DNA of 64,000 nt. Origin: Prescottella equi. GTDB lineage: Bacteria; Actinomycetota; Actinomycetes; Mycobacteriales; Mycobacteriaceae. The notes under the pieces were generated by a model. It did not search any database and had not been told where the DNA came from. It saw only the letters and a list, made by a program, of their open reading frames with translations. Below are positions 17,159-25,921 of the stretch, in pieces. Each line of letters opens with the position of its first letter. Positions within the stretch are counted from its first letter, which is position 1. The stretch covers positions 186,001 to 250,000 of the forward strand of contig NZ_JAIVAH010000018.1 of the NCBI RefSeq assembly GCF_020171745.1. Reading direction: 5' to 3'. A program made the translations under genes and the position numbers.

Positions 17159-18613
17159 GTGGCCGACTCCAAGAGTGGTATCCGCGAAATCGGGCTTGCC
17201 GCGCACAGTGCGGGGGTCCAACGCCTGCTGTCCAGCTACCGGGCGATCCCCCGGGATGCGAACGTGCGCCTGGCGAAGAAGACGTCCAACCTGTTCCGCG
17301 CGCGGGCGAAGAGCACCGCCCCGGGCCTCGACGTGTCCGGGCTGGGCGGCGTCATCTCGGTGGACCCCGACGCCCGCACCGCCGACGTCCAGGGGATGTG
17401 CACGTACGAGAACCTGGTCGCCGCGACCCTCCCCTACGGGCTCGCCCCGCTGGTGGTCCCGCAGCTCAAGACCATCACCCTCGGCGGCGCAGTGACGGGT
17501 CTCGGCATCGAGTCGACGTCGTTCCGCAACGGCCTCCCGCACGAGTCGGTTCTCGAGATCGACATCCTCACCGGAAGCGGTGAGATCGTCACCGCCACCC
17601 CCGACAACGAGTATGCGGACCTGTTCCACTCGTTCCCCAATTCGTATGGCACCCTCGGCTACTCGACGCGCATCCGGATCGAGCTCGAACCCGTGAAGCG
17701 GTTCGTGGCCCTGCGGCACCTGCGTTTCACGGACCTGAAGCAGCTCGAGCAGACGATGGCCCGCATCGTCACCGAGCGCACGTGGGACGGCATCGCCGTC
17801 GACTACCTCGACGGCACGGTCTTCACTCCGACCGAGTCGTACCTGACGCTCGGCGCGCAGACCGACGAGCCCGGTCCCGTCAGCGACTACACCGACATGA
17901 ACATCTACTACCGGTCCATCCAGCACGAGTCGGTCAACCACCCCAAGACCGACCGGCTGACCATCCACGACTACCTGTGGCGCTGGGACACCGACTGGTT
18001 CTGGTGCTCCCGTGCCTTCGGCACCCAGAACCCGAAGATCCGACGGTTCTGGCCGAAGCGCTACCTGCGCAGCAGCTTCTACTGGAAGCTCATCGGCCTC
18101 GACCAGAAGTACGACATCGGCGACCGACTCGAGGCCCGCAAGGGACTGCCGCCACGGGAACGCGTCGTACAGGACATCGAGGTGCCCCTCGACAACTGCG
18201 AACAGTTCCTCAGCTGGTTCCTCGAGGAGATCCCGATCGAACCGCTGTGGTTGTGCCCGTTGCGCCTTCGTGAACCCGCGCATCCGGCCCTCGACGCGAA
18301 CCGGCCGAATCACGAGGCCGCACCGCGGCCGTGGCCCCTGTACCCCCTCGACCCCGGACGCACCTACGTCAACGTCGGCTTCTGGTCGTCGGTGCCGATC
18401 GAGTCGGGCGCACCCGTCGGCGCGGCGAACCGCCTGATCGAGAAGAAGGTCAGCGAACTCGACGGCCACAAGTCCCTGTACTCCGAGTCGTTCTACGACG
18501 AGGACGATTTCGCGCTGCTGTACGGCGGCGACCATTACACACAGATCAAGAAGCGTTACGACCCCGATTCGCGTCTACTGGACCTCTATTCGAAGGCGGT
18601 GCAACGAAAGTGA
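17159..18613 (+). CDS. FAD-binding oxidoreductase, partner of the 10-methyl fatty acid methyltransferase (TmsA/BfaA-like)
   Basis: A 484-residue flavoprotein with an FAD_binding_4 (PCMH-type) domain near residues 55-190, marked by GLGGVISVDPDARTADVQG, LVVPQLKTITLGGAVTGLGI and PNSYGTLGYSTRIRIELEPV. A Trp/Tyr-rich C-terminal half follows. In actinomycetes such genes pair with a CFA-like methyltransferase: the methyltransferase makes a 10-methylene acyl chain from oleoyl phospholipid and the flavoprotein reduces it to the 10-methyl (tuberculostearic) form. The two genes here overlap by 4 bp, supporting joint function. By order it matches Rv3719; whether that pair or the Rv0447c/Rv0449c pair makes tuberculostearate is not decided by this sequence. 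The GTG start is preceded by no strong ribosome site. Confidence 0.8.
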   Translation: MADSKSGIREIGLAAHSAGVQRLLSSYRAIPRDANVRLAKKTSNLFRARAKSTAPGLDVSGLGGVISVDPDARTADVQGMCTYENLVAATLPYGLAPLVVPQLKTITLGGAVTGLGIESTSFRNGLPHESVLEIDILTGSGEIVTATPDNEYADLFHSFPNSYGTLGYSTRIRIELEPVKRFVALRHLRFTDLKQLEQTMARIVTERTWDGIAVDYLDGTVFTPTESYLTLGAQTDEPGPVSDYTDMNIYYRSIQHESVNHPKTDRLTIHDYLWRWDTDWFWCSRAFGTQNPKIRRFWPKRYLRSSFYWKLIGLDQKYDIGDRLEARKGLPPRERVVQDIEVPLDNCEQFLSWFLEEIPIEPLWLCPLRLREPAHPALDANRPNHEAAPRPWPLYPLDPGRTYVNVGFWSSVPIESGAPVGAANRLIEKKVSELDGHKSLYSESFYDEDDFALLYGGDHYTQIKKRYDPDSRLLDLYSKAVQRK

Positions 18614-19908
18614 CGACCCTCAGGACAAAATCCGACCCGCACAAGCTCACCATTGCGGAAATCGTCGATACCGTCTCCGACGGTCGGATTCCGCTGCGCT
18701 TCACCGCCTACGACGGCAGCGCGACCGGCCCGGACGACGCACCGTACGGGCTGCACCTGAACTCGACCCGCGGCACGACCTACCTGGCCACCGCACCGGG
18801 TGACCTCGGCATGGCGCGGGCCTACGTTTCCGGAGACCTCGAGGCCATCGGCGTGCACCCCGGTGATCCCTACGAGATCCTCAAGGCGATGACCGACCTG
18901 CATTTCCACCGCCCGTCGGCGAAGGAACTCGCGGCCATCACCCGCTCGATCGGCTGGGACAACCTGCGCCCCATCGCACCGCCGCCCCAGGAGCACCTGC
19001 CCCGCTGGCGCCGGTTCGCGGAAGGCCTGCGGCACTCCAAGACTCGCGACGCCGAGGTGATCCACCACCACTACGACGTCTCCAACACCTTCTACGAGTA
19101 CGTGCTGGGCCCCTCGATGACGTACACGTGCGCGGCGTACGAGTCCGAGGACCAGAGCCTCGAGGACGCCCAGGAGAACAAGTACCGCCTGGTGTTCGAC
19201 AAGCTGGGGCTGAAGGCGGGCGACCGCCTCCTCGACATCGGCTGCGGCTGGGGTGGGATGGTCCGCTACGCCGCCCGTCGGGGCGTCAAGGTGATCGGTG
19301 CGACGCTGTCCCGCGAGCAGGCCGAGTGGGCGCAGGCGGCGATCCTGGAGGAGGGCCTGCAGGATCTCGCCGAGGTCCGCTTCTCCGACTACCGCGACGT
19401 GCCGGAGACCGGGTTCGACGCCGTCTCGTCGATCGGCCTCACCGAGCACATCGGCGTGCACAACTACCCGGCGTACTTCGGGTTCATGAAGGACAAGTTG
19501 CGGGTCGGCGGCCGGATGCTCAACCACTGCATCACCCGCCCCGGCAACCGCGGCGGCGCGAAGGCCGGTTACTTCATCGACCGCTACATCTTCCCGGACG
19601 GCGAGCTCACCGGCTCGGGCCGGATCATCAGCGAGATCCAGGACGCGGGCCTCGAGGTGCGCCACGAGGAGAACCTGCGCGAGCACTACGCGCTGACCCT
19701 CGCGGGCTGGTGCCGGAACCTCGTCGACAACTGGGACAAGTGTGTCGCCGAGGTCGGCGAGGGCACCGCCAAGGTGTGGGGCCTGTACATGGCCGGCTCG
19801 CGACTCGGCTTCGAGCGCAACGTCGTTCAGCTACACCAGGTGCTGGCCGTCAAGCTGGGCCCGAACGGCGAGGCGGACGTGCCGCTGCGCCCGTGGTGGA
19901 AGGGCTGA
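18610..19908 (+). CDS. SAM-dependent methyltransferase, cyclopropane-fatty-acid-synthase family (TmsB/BfaB/UfaA1-like)
   Basis: A 432-residue lipid methyltransferase. Start is the GTG at 18610, which overlaps the oxidoreductase stop. The N-terminal domain (to about 145) is the CFA-specific extension. The catalytic domain begins with EVIHHHYDVSNTFYEYVLGP, SAM motif I is LLDIGCGWGGM at residues 208-217, and SREQAEWAQ, SIGLTEHIGV and YIFPDGELTGSGRI follow. It would methylate the C10 of a C9=C10 unsaturated phospholipid chain, with the upstream flavoprotein reducing the product. A 19-bp hairpin follows, so the pair is one transcript. Cyclopropane or 10-methylene product cannot be distinguished by eye. 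Confidence 0.88.
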   Translation: MTTLRTKSDPHKLTIAEIVDTVSDGRIPLRFTAYDGSATGPDDAPYGLHLNSTRGTTYLATAPGDLGMARAYVSGDLEAIGVHPGDPYEILKAMTDLHFHRPSAKELAAITRSIGWDNLRPIAPPPQEHLPRWRRFAEGLRHSKTRDAEVIHHHYDVSNTFYEYVLGPSMTYTCAAYESEDQSLEDAQENKYRLVFDKLGLKAGDRLLDIGCGWGGMVRYAARRGVKVIGATLSREQAEWAQAAILEEGLQDLAEVRFSDYRDVPETGFDAVSSIGLTEHIGVHNYPAYFGFMKDKLRVGGRMLNHCITRPGNRGGAKAGYFIDRYIFPDGELTGSGRIISEIQDAGLEVRHEENLREHYALTLAGWCRNLVDNWDKCVAEVGEGTAKVWGLYMAGSRLGFERNVVQLHQVLAVKLGPNGEADVPLRPWWKG

Positions 19909-19921
19909 CCCGACCGACCCC

Positions 19922-19963
19922 GACGGAGGGGCCGCCGTCCGCTCGGACGGCGGCCCCTCCGTC
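19922..19963. terminator. Hairpin terminator between convergent genes
   Basis: A 19-bp perfect stem (19922-19940 with 19945-19963) and a 4-nt loop; there is no T tract. Its right end includes the first bases of the convergent IclR stop codon. It would act as a bidirectional terminator. Confidence 0.7.
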
Positions 19964-20729
19964 ATGTGGTACGCGAGGCCGCGTCGACCTGGCGCGCGGC
20001 CTTCTCGATCGCCGCGGCGGCGCGCTGGACGGCCTCGATCATGCGCCGGTCCGTCGTGACCCGGTCGACCGGACCGCAGATCGAGATCGCCGCCGGCTTG
20101 GGGATCCCCTTCGACACGGGCGCGCCGACACAGCCCAGCGACGGCGACAACGTGCCGCGGTCGTAGGTCACGCCCTCGGAGACCGCGCGGTCGAGTTCCT
20201 CCCGGAGCGCCCGACGACCGCCGACGACGCCTGCGTCGAGATGATCGAACACCGGACCGTCGAGTGCCTCGGGCGGAAGCTGCGTCAGCAGCGCCTTGCC
20301 GACAGCGGAGCGGTGCGCCGGGTAGCGTCCGCCGATCCGGGACGGAACGTTGGCCCCGAACGCGCCCGACAGCTTCTCCCAGTAGACGCCGTCGGCACCG
20401 TCCAGGAACGCGAGGTGGACGACGGCGCCGGTCGTCCGGTGCAGTTCCTGCATGATCGGCAGCGAGACGCGGTGGAACCAGTGATTACGGACCGCCCGCG
20501 AACCCAGCTCGAACAGCCGGATCCCCAGCTCGTAGCGGGACCCGACGCGGTTGAGCCACCGCATCGACACCATCTTCTCGAGCAGACGGTGCGCCGACGA
20601 GCTGGGGATTCCGGTGAGCCGGGTGGTCTCGCTCAGTGTCAGGTAACCGTTGTCGTCGAGTGCCTCGAGCACCAGTTCGATCCGGTCGAGCATCGACGTG
20701 GCCGGAGCCTGTTCACGGTCATCTGACAC
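19962..20729 (-). CDS. IclR-family transcriptional regulator
   Basis: A 255-residue regulator; the GTG at 20729 (VSDDREQAPA) is taken from the domain boundary and the AGAGAGGA site upstream. The winged helix is at about residues 14-75 (LTGIPSSSAHRLLEKMVSMRWL) and the IclR effector domain at about 90-250, with HLAFLDGADGVYWEKL, YPAHRSAVGKALLTQLP and CVGAPV. It is the distal gene behind two SDR genes, 29 bp from the nearer, and may regulate that group in response to a pathway metabolite. A much longer frame upstream is an antisense artefact of the SDR gene. Confidence 0.9.
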   Translation of the reverse strand: MSDDREQAPATSMLDRIELVLEALDDNGYLTLSETTRLTGIPSSSAHRLLEKMVSMRWLNRVGSRYELGIRLFELGSRAVRNHWFHRVSLPIMQELHRTTGAVVHLAFLDGADGVYWEKLSGAFGANVPSRIGGRYPAHRSAVGKALLTQLPPEALDGPVFDHLDAGVVGGRRALREELDRAVSEGVTYDRGTLSPSLGCVGAPVSKGIPKPAAISICGPVDRVTTDRRMIEAVQRAAAAIEKAARQVDAASRTT

Positions 20730-20758
20730 GGCCGCGTCCTCTCTGCTAGGGCAGCAGG

Positions 20759-21532
20759 TCAGACACCGAATCCACCTGACACCGAGACTTGCTGCCCCGA
20801 AATATAGTTGGCCTGCTCCGAGGCCAGGAAGACGGCTGCCGAACCGATGTCGGCGGGCTTGCCCCAGCGCTTCAACGGAACCAGCTTGTGCACCTCCCTG
20901 GTCCACTCCTCGTCGAACACGCCCTGCGCCTGGAGTTCGAGGAACATCCCGGCCTCGATCACGCCGACCAGCACCGAGTTGGCCCGGATGTTGTGGACCC
21001 CCTCCTCCTTGGCGATTCCCCGGACCAGCGCCTCGTTGGCGGCCTTCGGGATCACCGACAGTCCGTCCAACTGCGGGAACCAGTGGTCGCCGGCCGAGCC
21101 CAGGTGCACGATCGAACCGCCACCGTGCTCCCGGAAGTGCGGCAGCACGGCGTGGACGGCCGAGTACATCCCGAGGGTCTCGATCTCGACGGACCGGCGG
21201 TACTGCGCCGGGGTGGTCTCGGCGACGGTGATCTGCTCGACGACCGGACCAGCGCCCCACACGAGCGTGTGGATGCGGCCGTACTCGGCGACGACGGCGT
21301 CGAGGACCCCGGCGACAGCCGACTCGTCTCGCACGTCGACCTGATGCGCGCTCGCCTTCACGCCGAGAGCACGAAGTTCGGCGACCGTCTCCTCCGCGAC
21401 GTCGCGCTTGGAGTTGTAGCAGACGGCGACGGCAGTGCCGGCCTCCGCGAACTGACGGGCGACACCGCGCCCGATGCCGCCACTGCCGCCGAAGATCAGG
21501 GCCGCGCCTTCGGGAAAAGTCAACGCCAGCAT
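20759..21532 (-). CDS. SDR-family oxidoreductase with altered catalytic site
   Basis: A 257-residue short-chain dehydrogenase fold. Start at 21532 (MLALTFPEGA) after a GGAGAA site. The cofactor loop is FGGSGGIGRG at residues 14-23, and the conserved Ser is present (HLGSAGDH, Ser146). Where the catalytic YxxxK should be, the sequence reads GLSVIPKAANEAL: Lys163 is there, but residue 159 is Ser, not Tyr. The NNAG motif is also changed (VWGAGPV). The C-terminal GSAAVFLASEQANYISGQ block is typical. It may therefore be a non-canonical or inactive SDR. It sits between a canonical SDR and the IclR gene. Confidence 0.85.
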   Translation of the reverse strand: MLALTFPEGAALIFGGSGGIGRGVARQFAEAGTAVAVCYNSKRDVAEETVAELRALGVKASAHQVDVRDESAVAGVLDAVVAEYGRIHTLVWGAGPVVEQITVAETTPAQYRRSVEIETLGMYSAVHAVLPHFREHGGGSIVHLGSAGDHWFPQLDGLSVIPKAANEALVRGIAKEEGVHNIRANSVLVGVIEAGMFLELQAQGVFDEEWTREVHKLVPLKRWGKPADIGSAAVFLASEQANYISGQQVSVSGGFGV

Positions 21533-21587
21533 GGCGATTCTCCGTTCTCCTGAGGTTCCACGCCCGCCGAGGGGCGGACGCGGCGCA

Positions 21588-21611
21588 GCGCGGGACGGAT
21601 GTGTCCCGCGC
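21588..21611 (-). terminator. Short GC-rich hairpin between the two SDR genes
   Basis: A 9-bp perfect stem (21588-21596 with 21603-21611) and a 6-nt loop lie in the 160-bp gap downstream of the SDR at 21693-22475. It may attenuate or end that transcript before the next SDR gene; there is no U tract. Confidence 0.35.
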
Positions 21612-21692
21612 CACACCGGGAGAACCTAACGACGGAACGGGAGTCGGCCCAGAACCTTTCCCGCCTCACGAGAAAGCGCAGCTCACCACCGG

Positions 21693-22475
21693 TCAGCCCG
21701 CGAGCCTGCCGACATTCGGGAAGTTCGACACCTCCCACCCACCGTCGACGACCAGACTGGTGCCGGTGACATAGTTCGCGTCCTCACTCGCCAGGTAGAG
21801 GCACGGGCCCGCCACCTGCTCGGGAACAGCCGCCACCCCGAGCGGGATCCGCTCGAGGAACATCTCCCGGGCCGGCGCGTACCCCATCACGGGAGCCACC
21901 AGCGGGGTATCGACGAGACCGGGCAATACCGCGTTGACACGGATCCCGTCGGGCGCCAGCTCGAGTGCGGCGTTCTTGCTGAACATCTCCACCCCGGCCT
22001 TGCCGGTGGCGTACGGGCTTCCACCCACCATCGGCATCCGCGCGTTGATCGAGGCGACGTTCACGATGGCGCCGCCCCGGCCACCGGCGCGCATGTGCCG
22101 GGCCTCGTGCTTGGTGCACAGGAACACACCCTTCTGCACCAGATCGACTGTGAAGTCCCAATCCTTCTCGTCGAGTTCGACGATCGGACCCACCCGTGAA
22201 GCCCCTGCCACGTTGAAGGCCAGGTCGAGCGAGCCGTATTGCTCCACACCGGCGCCCAGCGCCGCTTCGATCTCGGCTTCGTTCGTGACGTCCGCCCGGT
22301 GAGCGGCAAAGGCGGTGCCGAGTTCGCCCGCCATCGACGCGAGCGTCCCTCCGTCCACATCGATGCCCACCACGTTCGCGCCCTCGGCCACGAGGCGGCG
22401 GGCGATCGCCGCGCCGATGCCGGACGCGGCACCGGTGACGGCGGCTGTCTTGCCGGAGAACCTGGATTCACTCAT
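21693..22475 (-). CDS. SDR-family oxidoreductase (canonical)
   Basis: A 260-residue short-chain dehydrogenase. The start at 22475 (MSESRFSGKT) follows GAGGAGAGG. Cofactor loop TGAASGIG at residues 14-21, an Asp after beta-2 (GIDVDGG) favouring NAD(H), NVAG at 88-91 in place of NNAG, and the catalytic set Ser142, Tyr155 and Lys159 (SPYATGKAG). The usual PGLVDTPL and ANYVTGTSLVVDGGW segments close the fold. It lies 28 bp after the serine hydrolase and would interconvert an alcohol and a ketone in the FMO pathway. Confidence 0.93.
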   Translation of the reverse strand: MSESRFSGKTAAVTGAASGIGAAIARRLVAEGANVVGIDVDGGTLASMAGELGTAFAAHRADVTNEAEIEAALGAGVEQYGSLDLAFNVAGASRVGPIVELDEKDWDFTVDLVQKGVFLCTKHEARHMRAGGRGGAIVNVASINARMPMVGGSPYATGKAGVEMFSKNAALELAPDGIRVNAVLPGLVDTPLVAPVMGYAPAREMFLERIPLGVAAVPEQVAGPCLYLASEDANYVTGTSLVVDGGWEVSNFPNVGRLAG

Positions 22476-22503
22476 GTTGCGCTGTACCTCTCCTCGAAAT
22501 TCA

Positions 22504-23658
22504 TTACGCAATAGCCCCGAAGGTGGCGCGCAGGTAGGCATCCGCACGTGCCGAACCGATGATTTCGGGCGCCATCTTGTTCATCGCATAGGCGAAGGTC
22601 ACGCGACGGTCGAGATCGTTGACGACGAACGACCCACCGACGCCGGTCCACCAGCAGACCCGCCCCGCGGGAACCGCGGGGGCGGTCAGCGGGTGCGGCA
22701 GTCCGTACCCGATGCCGAACCGCAACGGCGCCATGAGGGCCAGGTCCAGCCCACTCGACTGCTGCCGGAAGATGGCGTCGATCGTCTTGCCCAACAACCA
22801 GTTCCGACCGTCGAGTACACCCGAGTTCGACACGATCGATTGCAGCCGGGCAATCGATCGCGCGTTGCCGTGGCCGTTGACGGCGCCGATCTCGGCCTGT
22901 CGCCACGCCGCGTCCGACGTACGGGTGTAGTCGAGCAGCGGCGAGGTCAACGTCTTGATCATGACGCTGTCCGGGTCGAGCGCCGACATGTCGAACTCGG
23001 CGGGCGGCGGCGGCACGATCGGAGCGATCCGGCCGAAGTGCGCCTGGTCGGTTCCGATGTGGAAGTCCGCGCCGAGCGGTCCGGCGAGCTCCTCGGCGAA
23101 GAATCGGCCCAGCGTGCGCCCGTCGACGCGACGGATGACCTCGCCGATCAGGTGGCCGTAATTGATCGCGTGGTAACCCGACGCGGTGCCCGGCTCCCAC
23201 CACGGCGCCTGCCCGGCCAACCGGGCCGCGGCGGACTCGTGGTCGTAGATGTCCGCGAGTTCGATCGGCCGTTCCCACCCCGACACTCCCGAGGTATGGG
23301 CGAGCAGGTGCCGAATCTCGATGCCGGCCTTGCCGTTCGCGGCGAACTCCGGCCAGTAGTGCGCCACCTTCTCGTCGAGGTCCAGCATCCCTCGGTCGAC
23401 CAGGAGCAGCGCACTGAGCGCCGTCATCGTCTTGGTGATGGAGAAGACGTTGACGAGAGTGTCCTGCTCCCACACCGTGGTGCGTTCGGTGTCGGTGTGG
23501 CCGCCCCAGATGTCGACGACCGGCTCACCGTCGACGGTCACACAGATGGAGGCGCCCAGCTCCTCGCCGGCAGCGAGCATGCGTTCGAGCTCGCGGCGGA
23601 CCGGCTCGAAATCGTCCCGGCACGTTCCCTGCGTGGCGGGCATCGATGTCATGGTCAT
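22504..23658 (-). CDS. Serine hydrolase, class C beta-lactamase/EstB esterase family
   Basis: A 384-residue hydrolase of the beta-lactamase-related esterase group. The nucleophile is Ser73 in the SxxK motif SITK (73-76), and the general-base Tyr163 lies in SGYHAINYGHLIGEV. There is no signal peptide, so it is a cytoplasmic esterase rather than an exported beta-lactamase. HLLAHTSGVSGW near residue 118 is the family block. It is 14 bp downstream of the FMO gene. Ester cleavage after a Baeyer-Villiger-type reaction by that enzyme is the simplest reading of the operon; this is inference. Confidence 0.88.
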   Translation of the reverse strand: MTMTSMPATQGTCRDDFEPVRRELERMLAAGEELGASICVTVDGEPVVDIWGGHTDTERTTVWEQDTLVNVFSITKTMTALSALLLVDRGMLDLDEKVAHYWPEFAANGKAGIEIRHLLAHTSGVSGWERPIELADIYDHESAAARLAGQAPWWEPGTASGYHAINYGHLIGEVIRRVDGRTLGRFFAEELAGPLGADFHIGTDQAHFGRIAPIVPPPPAEFDMSALDPDSVMIKTLTSPLLDYTRTSDAAWRQAEIGAVNGHGNARSIARLQSIVSNSGVLDGRNWLLGKTIDAIFRQQSSGLDLALMAPLRFGIGYGLPHPLTAPAVPAGRVCWWTGVGGSFVVNDLDRRVTFAYAMNKMAPEIIGSARADAYLRATFGAIA

Positions 23659-23672
23659 CGTCGACCTCGCTC

Positions 23673-25040
23673 TCAGGCGTTCTGCAGCGCGCGAGCGGGT
23701 ACCGGAAGTTGGTTGCCTGCAACGTCGGCACGCTTGCGGCCCGCCTCGATCTCCTTCGTGATCTCACGCACGTAGCGGTCGAAGTCGAGCTGGATGGTGT
23801 GGCGCGGGGAGTTGTAGAACGGTCCGAGGTTGTAGGCCTCGTCGGCGGCGATGGTGCCGTGCATCTCGGCGTGCGACGGCAATCGGTACGCACCCGTGAG
23901 GTAGGCCGCGACGAGCTTGCTCTGCTGTTCGGCGAAGTTCACGAGGGTAGGCATCGTCTGCGCCAGACCCATGAAGAACAGGTTGTCGATACCCGGCTTG
24001 ACCATCCGCTTGAACAGGGGGAGGCGATGCTCGCGGTCCGGCAACAGGTTCGAATCGGCGAAGAACGGGAAGCTGATGTTGTATCCGGTGGCGCAGACGA
24101 TCACGTCCACGTCCTCGACGCTGCCGTCGGCGAACCGAACCTGCTTGCCCTCGAGGGCCTTGATCGCCGGTTTGAACGCAATGTCGCCCGAACCGGCACG
24201 TCCGAGGAACTCACCACTGCAGCTCGGGTGCGCCTCGAACGGACGGTGGTCCGGCCGCGGCAGCCCGTAGCCCTCCATCGGTCCGAGCGTCTTGTTCAGG
24301 AAGCGCCGACTGAGCGCCATGCGCAGCTTGCGCGGCATCCACGCGGGGGCGATCTCCTTGTCGCCGGCCTTGCCGTTGACGTACTTGGGCATCACCCAGA
24401 CACCACGGCGAGCCGACACGGTGAGCTTGTTCGCCAGATAGCGCTGGGACAGCTCCGAAGCGATGTCGAGACCGGAGTTGCCCATACCGACGACGACGAC
24501 GTTCTTTCCCCGCATGTCGATCGGATCGAAGGGATCGTTGTAGGCGTGGCTGTGCATGAGCACGCCGTCGAACTCGCCGGGGTATTCGGGGAGACGGGGG
24601 TCCCAGTGGTGCCCGTTGGCGACCACGAGTGCGTCATAGGTGCGCCGCTCCCCCGTGCTCAGCGTGACATCCCACAGGCCCGCCGCGGTGCGTTCGGCCG
24701 CCACCACCTTGGTGTTGAAGGTGATCTTCTCGCGCAGACCGAAATGGTCCACGTAGTCCTTGAAGTACTGGAACAGCAGCGAGTGATGCGGAAAGTCGGG
24801 CCACTCCGCGGGGACCGGGAAGTCCTCGAACGCCAGGCGCCACTTCGACGTGTCGATGTGCAGGCTCTGGTAGCAGGCGGACATCCCGTTGGGGTTCTTG
24901 TAGTACCAGTTGCCGCCGACCTCGTCCGATGCCTCGAAGCAGTCGAACGGGATGCGGTGGTCCTGCAGTCGTTTCGCAACGGTGATCCCGGAGGGGCCCG
25001 CACCGATGATGCAGGTCATGGGCAGCTTGGACGAGCTCAT
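23673..25040 (-). CDS. Flavin-containing monooxygenase (FMO/Baeyer-Villiger class B)
   Basis: A 455-residue class B flavin monooxygenase. Start at 25040 (MSSSKLPMTC). FAD site IIGAGPSG at residues 11-18, the FMO fingerprint FxGxxxHxxxY at Phe157-Tyr167, NADPH site VVGMGNSG at 183-190, and the ATGYNISFPF block near residue 350. The fingerprint has Tyr where classical BVMOs have Trp-Asp/Pro, so N/S-oxidation is possible as well; the adjacent esterase and SDR genes favour a ketone-to-ester role. It heads a three-gene transcript and is divergent from a TetR gene, with two TGACAC-type operators between them. Confidence 0.92.
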   Translation of the reverse strand: MSSSKLPMTCIIGAGPSGITVAKRLQDHRIPFDCFEASDEVGGNWYYKNPNGMSACYQSLHIDTSKWRLAFEDFPVPAEWPDFPHHSLLFQYFKDYVDHFGLREKITFNTKVVAAERTAAGLWDVTLSTGERRTYDALVVANGHHWDPRLPEYPGEFDGVLMHSHAYNDPFDPIDMRGKNVVVVGMGNSGLDIASELSQRYLANKLTVSARRGVWVMPKYVNGKAGDKEIAPAWMPRKLRMALSRRFLNKTLGPMEGYGLPRPDHRPFEAHPSCSGEFLGRAGSGDIAFKPAIKALEGKQVRFADGSVEDVDVIVCATGYNISFPFFADSNLLPDREHRLPLFKRMVKPGIDNLFFMGLAQTMPTLVNFAEQQSKLVAAYLTGAYRLPSHAEMHGTIAADEAYNLGPFYNSPRHTIQLDFDRYVREITKEIEAGRKRADVAGNQLPVPARALQNA

Positions 25041-25175
25041 GGCGCTCTCTTTCTGTGCACTGGGTGTTGGCCACGGGGACTGTCGTCGCGACAACCCACG
25101 GCCCGATCGGCCCTGGTTGCACTGCGGACACAGGGAGAACCGATCTGTGATTCGCGGCACAGCGTATGCATTCAC

Positions 25176-25207
25176 TGACACTGTGTCAATCAACTGACAC
25201 AGTGACA
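25176..25207. promoter_or_regulatory. Paired palindromic operators between FMO and TetR genes
   Basis: TGACACTGTGTCA at 25176-25188 is a perfect 13-bp dyad. TGACACAGTGACA at 25195-25207 is the same element inverted with one mismatch, 6 bp away. Both lie in the 213-bp divergent region and are the likely sites of the TetR protein at 25254. Confidence 0.7.
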
Positions 25208-25253
25208 GCGAATGTCGATTTTCTGCACGTAGAATGCGGTCGGTGAGGAGATC

Positions 25254-25889
25254 ATGAGCGTGAGAGCAAGCCGGCCGGTCCGACGCGGAACGCTGCGGGA
25301 GGAGCAGAAGCGAGCAACTCGCGCCAAGCTCGTGGCCGCCGCCCGCAACCAGTTCGAGTCCCGCGGCTACGCGGCTGTGACGGTCGACGAGATCGCGAGC
25401 GAAGTCGGCTGCAGTCGGGCGACCTTCTACGTCCACTTCCCCGGCAAACTGGAGATTCTGGAGGCGATCAGCGCCGAGGCGACCAGCGTCATGTCGTACT
25501 ACGAGGATCTCGACCGCGTACTCGAGACGCGCTCTCGCGCCGAGTTCACACAGTGGCTCGCACGGGTCTTCGAATGGTTCCAGGAGAACCGCCGCATGCT
25601 GCCGGCATATGACGAGGCGGTCGCACTCGAACCCGAGTTGCGCACCCTCGCACGCAGAGAACTCTCAGCGCTCCCCAACGCCATGACGCAATACCTCGGA
25701 CAGTGGCCGGAGGAGGATCGGGACGAAGCTCGCCTGCGCATCGAACTGCTTCTGGCACAGCTGGAGCGGTTCTTCACCCGATGGGCGGTACAGGGCACGA
25801 TCGACGTGTCCTCGGAGCGTGCCACGGCCGTCCTCACCGACATTTGGTTCCCGGCACTCACCGAACCGGGACGCAACGTCGCGGGGTGA
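25254..25889 (+). CDS. TetR-family transcriptional regulator
   Basis: A 211-residue regulator. The DNA-binding domain covers about residues 20-70 (FESRGYAAVTVDEIASEVGC, then SRATFYVHFPGKLEILEAI). The remainder is a helical ligand domain with several acidic and aromatic residues. It diverges from the FMO operon and the intergenic region holds two matching palindromes, so it probably represses that operon and itself. It starts at an ATG about 50 bp from the nearer operator. The inducer is probably a pathway ketone or ester; not determined. Confidence 0.93.
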   Translation: MSVRASRPVRRGTLREEQKRATRAKLVAAARNQFESRGYAAVTVDEIASEVGCSRATFYVHFPGKLEILEAISAEATSVMSYYEDLDRVLETRSRAEFTQWLARVFEWFQENRRMLPAYDEAVALEPELRTLARRELSALPNAMTQYLGQWPEEDRDEARLRIELLLAQLERFFTRWAVQGTIDVSSERATAVLTDIWFPALTEPGRNVAG

Positions 25890-25921
25890 GCAGGCCCGGC
25901 CGGAGAACGACCACCGGCGCC

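Noticed and set aside
20730-21614. Minus-strand 550-residue reading that would fuse an extra domain to the IclR regulator
   Set aside because: The added part is a shifted frame of the SDR gene and has no protein-like composition.
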